NCBI GenBank assembly: GCA_964451375.1
Contig: CAYVIN010000167.1
Coordinates: forward strand, 1 to 5,433
Direction of reading: 5' to 3'
Length of the DNA stretch: 5,433 nucleotides
Source of the DNA: JAGXQV01 sp964451375
GTDB taxonomy: Bacteria; Pseudomonadota; Gammaproteobacteria; Burkholderiales; Sulfuricellaceae
The position numbers and the translations under genes are program-made. Below are positions 1 through 4,409 of this stretch, piece after piece. The notes under the pieces were generated by a model. It did not search any database, had not been told where the DNA came from, and worked only from the letters and a program-made list of their open reading frames with translations. Within the stretch, counting starts at the first letter, position 1, and the number at the start of each line of letters is the position of its first letter.

Positions 1-1979
1 CCTCGGGCAAGAAGGAAGTCACCGGGGCCAACGTGCTGGTGGCGATATTTGGCGAGAAGGATTCCCACGCCGTGTATTTCCTCACCCAGCAAGGCATCAG
101 TCGGCTGGACGTGGTGAACTATATCTCCCACGGCATCAGCAAGGTGCCGGAAGGCAAACCGGCGCATTCGGAAGGCGAGCCGGAAGCCGAGCAGGAAGCA
201 GCTCCGGCCAGCGCGCTGGAGAGTTTTACCACCAATCTCAACGCCCAGGCCGCCGCCGGCAAGATCGATCCGCTGATCGGTCGCGATGGCGAGCTGGAGC
301 GGGTCATCCAGACCCTGTGTCGGCGGCGCAAAAACAATCCCTTGCTGGTCGGCGAGGCCGGCGTGGGCAAAACCGCCATCGCCGAAGGCCTGGCGCGGCG
401 TATCGTGGAACGCGATGTGCCGGAAGTGCTGGTGGATAGCACCGTGTATTCCCTCGACATGGGCGCGCTGCTGGCCGGCACCAAGTATCGCGGCGATTTC
501 GAGCAACGCCTGAAAGCGGTCTTGAAACAACTCGCCGAAAACGAACACGCGGTTCTTTTCATCGATGAAATTCATACCCTGATCGGCGCGGGGGCTGCTT
601 CCGGCGGTACGCTGGACGCATCCAACCTGTTGAAACCGGCGCTCAGCAACGGCCAGTTGCGCTGCATCGGCGCGACCACCTACAACGAATTCCGGGGTGT
701 ATTCGAGAAGGATCACGCCTTGTCGCGGCGCTTCCAGAAGATCGACGTGCCGGAACCCAGCGTCGAGGAAACCATCTCCATCCTGCGCGGCCTGAAATCA
801 CGTTTCGAGGCGCACCATGGGGTGAAATACACCAGCGCCGCGTTGACCACCGCCGCTGAACTGTCGGCACGTTACATCAACGACCGCCACCTGCCCGACA
901 AGGCCATTGACGTGATCGACGAAGCCGGTGCGGCGCAACGCATCCAGCCTAAGTCCAAACAGAAAAAAACCATCACCAACAAGGAAATCGAGGAGATCAT
1001 CGCCAAAATCGCCCGGATTCCGCCGAAGAACATTTCCAACGACGACCGCAGCGCGCTGAAGACCCTCGACCGCGATTTGAAAGCCGTGGTGTTCGGTCAG
1101 GACAAAGCCATCGAAGCCCTCGCCACCGCCATCAAAATGGCGCGTTCCGGGCTGGGCAACCCGCAAAAACCGATTGGTTCGTTCCTCTTTTCCGGCCCCA
1201 CCGGCGTGGGTAAAACCGAAGTGGCGCGGCAACTCGCGTATGTGCTGGGCATCGAATTGATCCGTTTCGACATGTCCGAATACATGGAGCGCCACGCCGT
1301 TTCCCGCCTGATCGGCGCACCGCCCGGCTACGTGGGTTTCGAGCAGGGCGGCCTGCTCACCGAGCAGATCACCAAACATCCTTACGCGGTGTTGCTCCTT
1401 GATGAAATCGAAAAAGCCCATCCCGACGTCTTCAATGTCCTGTTGCAGGTCATGGATCACGGCACCTTGACCGACAACAACGGGCGCAAAGCCGATTTCC
1501 GCAACGTCACGATTGTGATGACCACCAACGCCGGGGCCGAATCGCTGAATAAATCCGGTATCGGTTTCACCCAGTCGGCGCGCGCCGGTGACGAAATGGC
1601 CGACATCAAACGGATGTTCAGCCCGGAATTCCGCAATCGCCTGGATGGCATCATCTCCTTCGCCCCGCTCGACGAAGTCGTGATCCTGCGAGTAGTGGAC
1701 AAATTCCTCATCCAGCTCGAAGAGCAACTCCACGAAAAGAAAGTCGAAATCATCTTTACCGACAAGCTGCGCGCCTATCTCGCGCAGCACGGCTTCGACC
1801 CGGCGATGGGCGCGCGCCCGATGGCGCGCCTGATTCAGGACACCATCCGCAAAGGCCTGGCCGACGAACTGCTGTTCGGCAAACTCGCCAACGGCGGGCG
1901 CGTCACGGTGGATATCGACGAAGCCGGCAAGGTGCGCCTGGAGTTTCCAGAGGTTGAATTAAGCGCAGTCCCGGCGTAA
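1..1979 (+). CDS. clpA: ATP-dependent Clp protease ATP-binding subunit ClpA (5' end outside window)
   Basis: ClpA is the hexameric cytoplasmic AAA+ unfoldase that feeds substrates, including N-end-rule substrates brought by ClpS, into the ClpP peptidase. The frame is open from position 3 and reads SGKKEVTGANVLVAIF at the window edge, so the real start lies roughly 95-100 codons upstream by comparison with the 758-residue E. coli protein. Counting residues from the GTG at 33, the end of the N domain is followed by a Glu/Ala-rich linker (about 38-62). AAA module 1 has Walker A GEAGVGKT (107-114) and Walker B LFIDE (175-179). Module 2 has Walker A GPTGVGKT (388-395), Walker B LLLDE (454-458) and sensor-2 GARP (593-596). 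The ClpP-docking tripeptide is IGF (510-512, nt 1560-1568), matching the IGL loop of E. coli ClpA and distinguishing it from ClpB. No frameshift or lost catalytic residue is seen. The TAA at 1977-1979 is followed 12 nt later by a terminator. The identification is near certain. Confidence 0.98.
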   Translation, partial: SGKKEVTGANVLVAIFGEKDSHAVYFLTQQGISRLDVVNYISHGISKVPEGKPAHSEGEPEAEQEAAPASALESFTTNLNAQAAAGKIDPLIGRDGELERVIQTLCRRRKNNPLLVGEAGVGKTAIAEGLARRIVERDVPEVLVDSTVYSLDMGALLAGTKYRGDFEQRLKAVLKQLAENEHAVLFIDEIHTLIGAGAASGGTLDASNLLKPALSNGQLRCIGATTYNEFRGVFEKDHALSRRFQKIDVPEPSVEETISILRGLKSRFEAHHGVKYTSAALTTAAELSARYINDRHLPDKAIDVIDEAGAAQRIQPKSKQKKTITNKEIEEIIAKIARIPPKNISNDDRSALKTLDRDLKAVVFGQDKAIEALATAIKMARSGLGNPQKPIGSFLFSGPTGVGKTEVARQLAYVLGIELIRFDMSEYMERHAVSRLIGAPPGYVGFEQGGLLTEQITKHPYAVLLLDEIEKAHPDVFNVLLQVMDHGTLTDNNGRKADFRNVTIVMTTNAGAESLNKSGIGFTQSARAGDEMADIKRMFSPEFRNRLDGIISFAPLDEVVILRVVDKFLIQLEEQLHEKKVEIIFTDKLRAYLAQHGFDPAMGARPMARLIQDTIRKGLADELLFGKLANGGRVTVDIDEAGKVRLEFPEVELSAVPA

Positions 1980-1991
1980 TTGACCAACCAC

Positions 1992-2022
1992 AAAAAAGCC
2001 GGCCCGAGGGTCGGCTTTTTTT
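1992..2022 (+). terminator. Rho-independent terminator after clpA, symmetric (works on paper in both directions)
   Basis: An A6 tract (1992-1997) is followed by a GC-rich stem, 1998-2004 (GCCGGCC) paired with 2009-2015 (GGTCGGC) with one G-U pair, a CGAG loop, and a T7 tract (2016-2022). It starts 12 nt after the clpA stop. The A and T tracts mirror each other, so transcripts coming from the hipA side would also see a stem followed by a U tract. It may therefore serve both convergent operons. This is read directly from the sequence; function is inferred. Confidence 0.93.
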
Positions 2023-2205
2023 CGTCCGGCTGTAACGTGGCGGCGGCCCTACTTCTACTTTGTAAGATTTCGGCAACCTGCTCGGCTCCTCCCCCTGCAA
2101 GGGCTACCGTATGCACACATCTTCGGCCCCAATTTTGATACGACGCAGGAAGCAAATTCAAACGACTTTCTTTGCACTGGGCAACACTTCCTCAAGCGCT
2201 GGTCA

Positions 2206-2345
2206 CCCTCTCCCCCGGCCCCTCTCCTTTATGCCCTTCAGGGTGCATGTCCATGGGAGAGGGGAGTGTCCGTGCGCTCAACGGTGGGGCAATCCGCGCT
2301 TTTCGCCCCTCTCCCACGCGAGTGGGAGAGGGGCGGGGGAGAGGG
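2206..2345. repeat. CCCTCTCC-type palindromic intergenic repeat with two internal hairpins
   Basis: The arms 2206-2227 and 2325-2345 are complementary apart from a single-base length difference (22 versus 21 nt). Inside are two alternative hairpins. The first pairs 2219-2227 (CCCCTCTCC) with 2256-2264 and has a small ATGC/GCAT hairpin nested in its loop. The second is a perfect 14-bp stem, 2304-2317 with 2322-2335, closed by GCGA. Repeats of this pyrimidine/purine style are common between genes in beta- and gammaproteobacteria and are often mis-annotated as small proteins. Their function is not established. Confidence 0.75.
2304..2335. repeat. Perfect 14-bp stem-loop with GCGA tetraloop
   Basis: CGCCCCTCTCCCAC (2304-2317) pairs without mismatch with 2322-2335 around the loop GCGA. 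If the plus strand is transcribed the loop is of the stable GNRA class; on the minus strand it would be UCGC, which is not. There is no following T tract on either strand, so it is not a classical intrinsic terminator. It is one unit of the larger palindromic repeat around it. Confidence 0.8.
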
Positions 2346-2425
2346 CAGCGGTGCTCGAATCCAGGAAAACAATGATTTATTTCGCCAACCCGGCAATTCG
2401 GAAAAAGATGTGTGCATACGGTAGC

Positions 2426-2540
2426 CCTTCAAGGGGGAGGTTGGAAGGGGGATGGGGTAAGACAACGCACACAACATCATAGCCTTATATGGTGATATGC
2501 GCCTTTTACCCCATCCCCACCCTAGCCCTCCCCTTGAAGG
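2426..2540. repeat. Second G-rich/C-rich palindromic repeat
   Basis: The left arm 2426-2460 (ending GATGGGGTAA) and right arm 2506-2540 (starting TTACCCCATC) match as reverse complements at 28 of 35 positions, around a 45-nt AT-richer centre. The left arm overlaps the right arm of the 36-bp inverted repeat at 2426-2440, so the two long folds would compete for the same bases. Confidence 0.65.
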
Positions 2541-2546
2541 GGAGGG
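2526..2546. repeat. 21-bp perfect palindrome downstream of hipA
   Basis: CCCTCCCCTT and AAGGGGAGGG form a perfect 10-bp inverted repeat around a single G at 2536. In RNA it would give an 8-bp GC-rich stem with a five-base loop. It lies 51 nt past the hipA stop on the minus strand and is the first strong structure a hipA transcript meets. No U tract follows, so it is a possible 3'-end stabiliser or pause site rather than a confident terminator. Confidence 0.6.
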
Positions 2547-2596
2547 GAGATGATCCCGGCACATTTCCAGCTATCAGCCAATCTGACAAAGTAGAA

Positions 2597-3835
2597 CTAA
2601 TCAGGCAGAAAATCCCCGCAGTTGTTGCGCAACAAGTCGGTGAAACGTTGCCGGTTTTCGTTATCCAGAAGGTCGCTCAGCATCGGCAGGCCGGCTGCAA
2701 CGGCGTGACGCACCGCCGCGATGCTTTCCCTGGCCTGGTGTGGCGTGAGGCCCATTTTCCCGGCCAGCGGAAGCAATTCGCCGGGAGTGGGCGGCGTGTT
2801 GCGGTCAGTGAAGTTGATCGAGTGGAAACGTCCGCCGTAGCCGCCGTTAGCCAGCGCGGCGGGAGTGATGTCGTAGGCCGGCGATAATTGCCAACCGGCG
2901 GCGCTGCGGATCATCGAGAAATTTTTCAAATGGTCGTCGATGTTGCCCACCGTCATGTTGACCAACATCCAGCGGAACAGCCGCACCACATCAGCGGCCA
3001 CCGCCGTGCTGAGGTCGCGCACCACTTCGGCGATAGCGACGTAATTGGACGGCAGGTTTTTGCTCTCCAGCAGGCTTTTCAGCGAGGCGTGGTGATTGCG
3101 GCCCGCGCCGTTCAGGTCGAAACGGCGCACCAGCAACACCGGCTTGTCGCCGACCTCCACGAGCCGGGATGGCGGGACGGGAATACCGGCCTTTTCAGTA
3201 ATGTCCAGACAGATTGCCTCGCAGCGCACCACGTCGAAATCGTCGTCACGGCTGGGGAATTTGGCGATCCACGCAGTTGCCCCGTCCTCGACCAGCACCT
3301 TGGGGCGCGCCCCGCCCAGCGACGAACCGGCGCGGATGGCGGCGATCACCTCGCGGGACAGGTCGCGGGTTTCCCAGGCTTCGATATTGCGTCCCACGTT
3401 TTCCAGTTCCGCCAATTGGGGAATCGTGTTGCCCGCCACTGCGCCGCGCGGCGAAACGCCGAGCGGCGCAAAAGACAGCGCCCCCAGCGGGTTGCGTAAA
3501 TAACCCAGCAGCTTAGCCGGGTGACATTCCGTCGGCGGCAGATTGTGATCCCTGGCGAGGATGGCGCGTCCCCAGGCATCCGGCAGCGCGTCCTCGATCA
3601 CCCCCGGCAGGCCGTCGGGAAAATGCCGGGTAGCGGCCTGCAACGGCAAAGCATAGGGGTCCAGGGCGAAGCCCCGCTGATCCTGCAAATAAGCCGGGTC
3701 GTAGCGGAACTCCGAAATAATCCGCTGCTCGCGGCGCGCGTCACTGGCGGATGCCGCGAGTATTCCGCAATTCAGCAACGCCCCGTCGGGCAGCGTCACC
3801 GCCACCCGGTAGCCGAATAATGCCGGGCCGGCCAT
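2597..3835 (-). CDS. hipA: HipA-family serine/threonine kinase, toxin of a type II toxin-antitoxin pair
   Basis: The product is a 412-residue cytoplasmic kinase, slightly shorter than the 440 residues of E. coli HipA. HipA enzymes phosphorylate protein targets, classically the glutamyl-tRNA synthetase GltX, which stalls charging, triggers (p)ppGpp and arrests growth. The N-terminal HipA subdomain spans about residues 10-125. The kinase core follows, with the Gly-rich loop GSSLGGARPK (170-179), whose Ser172 aligns with the autophosphorylated Ser150 of E. coli. Next come the ATP-binding Lys192 in IAKFP, RRFDL (237-241), the catalytic loop NIDDHLKNF (298-306) with Asp300 and Asn305, and the metal-binding Asp322 in PAYDI (319-323). 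All key residues are present, so it should be active. The ATG at 3835 shares one base with the hipB stop (TGATG), which implies translational coupling; a weak AAAGG lies about 10 nt upstream. It ends with TAG directly against an inverted repeat. The family is certain, but the target is not visible from sequence. Confidence 0.95.
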   Translation of the reverse strand: MAGPALFGYRVAVTLPDGALLNCGILAASASDARREQRIISEFRYDPAYLQDQRGFALDPYALPLQAATRHFPDGLPGVIEDALPDAWGRAILARDHNLPPTECHPAKLLGYLRNPLGALSFAPLGVSPRGAVAGNTIPQLAELENVGRNIEAWETRDLSREVIAAIRAGSSLGGARPKVLVEDGATAWIAKFPSRDDDFDVVRCEAICLDITEKAGIPVPPSRLVEVGDKPVLLVRRFDLNGAGRNHHASLKSLLESKNLPSNYVAIAEVVRDLSTAVAADVVRLFRWMLVNMTVGNIDDHLKNFSMIRSAAGWQLSPAYDITPAALANGGYGGRFHSINFTDRNTPPTPGELLPLAGKMGLTPHQARESIAAVRHAVAAGLPMLSDLLDNENRQRFTDLLRNNCGDFLPD

Positions 3836-4143
3836 CAGCCGCGCGCCTTTCTTACCCGTTGCCGGGCGGCTGGGGCGGCTTTTTCCTGGTGCAGGAGCGC
3901 CTCGATCAGCCCGCCGCCGCGCGGCTCGAAAACACTGAGCAACTCAGCGTCGCGGCCCAGCAGGCTGGCTACTTTCAACCACGCCTCCAGGCTCACGCGG
4001 GGATCACCGGCCTCCATCGCGCGATAAGTGGACAATCCCACCCCGATCCGCGCCGCAAAGTCGATCTGCCGGTCATTGCGGTTGATCCGGTGATTGCGGA
4101 GATATTGACCAAGGCTGGTGGCGATGTCGTTAATCGTTGCCAT
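3835..4143 (-). CDS. hipB: HipB-like Xre-family antitoxin and transcriptional repressor
   Basis: This is a 102-residue protein with a single helix-turn-helix of the Xre/Cro type over about residues 12-70. The first HTH helix is near RQIDFAARIG (25-34) and the recognition helix near GLSTYRAMEAG (36-46). A hydrophobic helix LEAWLKVASLLG (52-63) follows, then a basic tail (94-102, RQRVRKARG). Proteins of this kind bind the HipA kinase as a dimer, neutralise it, and repress their own operon. Position directly upstream of hipA with a one-base stop/start overlap supports the role. The ATG at 4143 is the only ATG near the HTH start; upstream codons in frame reach a TGA at 4179 with no ATG, GTG or TTG between. 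There is no Shine-Dalgarno sequence before it. Palindromes overlapping the promoter and start codon suggest autorepression. The gene name is by family and context, since sequence identity to E. coli HipB looks low. Confidence 0.88.
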   Translation of the reverse strand: MATINDIATSLGQYLRNHRINRNDRQIDFAARIGVGLSTYRAMEAGDPRVSLEAWLKVASLLGRDAELLSVFEPRGGGLIEALLHQEKAAPAARQRVRKARG

Positions 4144-4197
4144 AATAACGATTGTATTGATATATAGCGCGTTAAGTCAATTAACTAAACGATTAAC
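4130..4197. promoter_or_regulatory. Candidate HipB operator cluster over the hipBA promoter and start
   Basis: Related half-sites repeat in this AT-rich stretch. AATCGTT (4132-4138) and AACGATT (4147-4153) form an inverted repeat with an 8-bp spacer across the hipB start codon. A direct copy, AACGATT, stands at 4188-4194, 41 bp (about four helical turns) from the second. Between them GTTAAgtcaaTTAAC (4171-4185) is palindromic and covers the -35 box. Known hipBA operons are repressed by HipB/HipAB binding paired operators of comparable half-site/8-bp-spacer layout (E. coli TATCC-N8-GGATA). Binding here is inferred. Confidence 0.5.
4151..4180 (-). promoter_or_regulatory. Predicted hipBA promoter (sigma70-like)
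   Basis: Reading the minus strand, a -35 box TTGACT (4180-4175) is followed after 18 bp by a -10 box TACAAT (4156-4151), each one base from consensus. The expected transcription start, about 7 nt past the -10 box, falls at or next to the A of the hipB ATG at 4143. This gives a leaderless or nearly leaderless message, in line with the missing ribosome binding site. A promoter further upstream is possible but I see none as good. Confidence 0.55.
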
Positions 4198-4373
4198 TTC
4201 TCAAACCTCAGGTTGCCGCTATCCGCCAGCCCCAATCCCGGATCATTCAGAAGTTGATTTCTTCGTTTGTTTGATAGCAACTGCTCAGGGGCCTGGGGCT
4301 AGCAGTCGGTCAACATGAAACGGCGGGCGGGAGGGCCGCCCCGGCGCGACCAAGAAGAAAACCACGGTACTTC
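4198..4373. other. Non-coding spacer between the glnS terminator and the hipBA control region
   Basis: This 176-bp spacer has no credible gene. A short ATG frame at 4315 (starting MKRRAGG) runs straight into the terminator and into glnS antisense and has no support. GGGCGG (4325-4330) can pair with CCGCCC (4336-4341), giving a small GC hairpin without a T tract. Two weak inverted repeats (4212-4223 with 4273-4281, and 4225-4234 with 4294-4303) cross each other. No tRNA or known RNA element was recognised. Confidence 0.6.
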
Positions 4374-4409
4374 AAAAAAGATGGGGCGCTCGTGCGCCCC
4401 GTCTTTTTT
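4374..4409 (-). terminator. Rho-independent terminator directly after glnS, symmetric
   Basis: On the minus strand a run of A (starting within the glnS TAA stop) leads into the stem GACGGGGCGC, a four-base loop ACGA, and the complementary arm GCGCCCCATC (one G-U pair), followed by T6 (4379-4374). The core stem is 4380-4389 with 4394-4403, beginning about 5 nt after the stop codon. As with the clpA terminator, A and T tracts mirror each other, so it is symmetric. It should separate glnS from hipBA transcriptionally, making hipBA dependent on its own promoter. Confidence 0.92.

Larger units (their letters stand above)
2088..2440. mobile_element. MITE-like element with 36-bp terminal inverted repeats
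   Basis: The left arm 2088-2123 and right arm 2405-2440 are reverse complements at 34 of 36 positions. They share the core CTACCGTATGCACACATC, with two adjacent mismatches near the outer end. The arms enclose 281 bp with no transposase. The size (353 bp), long terminal inverted repeats and lack of coding content fit a miniature inverted-repeat transposable element or a similar non-autonomous element. No direct target-site duplication is visible, and the outermost bases of both arms (CCTCCCCCT...) belong to a common palindromic repeat style. The mobile part may therefore be only the inner 22-26 bp arms inserted within or between such palindromes. The family was not identified. Confidence 0.6.
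2023..2596. other. Non-coding repeat-rich gap between clpA and hipA
   Basis: This gap of about 570 bases between the convergent clpA and hipA genes has no ORF that looks like a real protein. Open frames here (for example 2111-2482 + and 2238-2564 -) only translate low-complexity CCCTCTCC/GGAGAGGG repeats into Pro/Ser/Arg-rich or Gly/Arg-rich strings. The content is a set of nested inverted repeats, listed separately. No tRNA, riboswitch or promoter was recognised. A hipA transcript with no earlier terminator would carry this structured DNA as its 3' untranslated region. Confidence 0.85.
2053..2596. repeat. Outer 17-bp inverted repeat bounding the gap
   Basis: TTCTACTTTGTAAGATT at 2053-2069 recurs as the reverse complement at 2580-2596 (TTCTACTTTGTCAGATT read on the minus strand), with 16 of 17 bases identical. 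The right copy begins directly after the hipA TAG stop (2599-2597). The two copies enclose all the other repeats in the gap, giving a 544-bp unit. This could be the end sequence of a non-autonomous mobile element. It could also be a remnant of one; no transposase is present. Confidence 0.6.

Noticed and set aside
798..1790. Long minus-strand open frame (330 codons) inside clpA
   Set aside because: It is the antisense shadow of a GC-rich, fully conserved clpA frame; the translation resembles no known domain and clpA motifs run uninterrupted on the plus strand.
2111..2564. Plus-strand frame 2111-2482 and minus-strand frame 2238-2564 as small proteins
   Set aside because: Both are translations of CCCTCTCC/GGAGAGGG palindromic repeats, giving low-complexity Pro/Ser/Arg or Gly/Arg strings with no ribosome site; a common mis-annotation.
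2023..2596. CRISPR array or direct-repeat array
   Set aside because: The repeats are inverted, not regularly spaced direct repeats, and there are no cas genes in the window.
2888..3499. Plus-strand open frames opposite hipA (203 and 135 codons)
   Set aside because: These are antisense shadows; the hipA frame carries all kinase motifs in order.
3751..4167. Plus-strand frame of 138 codons opposite hipB and the hipA start
   Set aside because: It is a shadow of the hipB helix-turn-helix frame; no motif, and it crosses the hipBA control region.
4198..4373. tRNA or attachment site for an island carrying hipBA
   Set aside because: No cloverleaf or T-loop consensus could be found, and no direct repeat flanking hipBA was seen.
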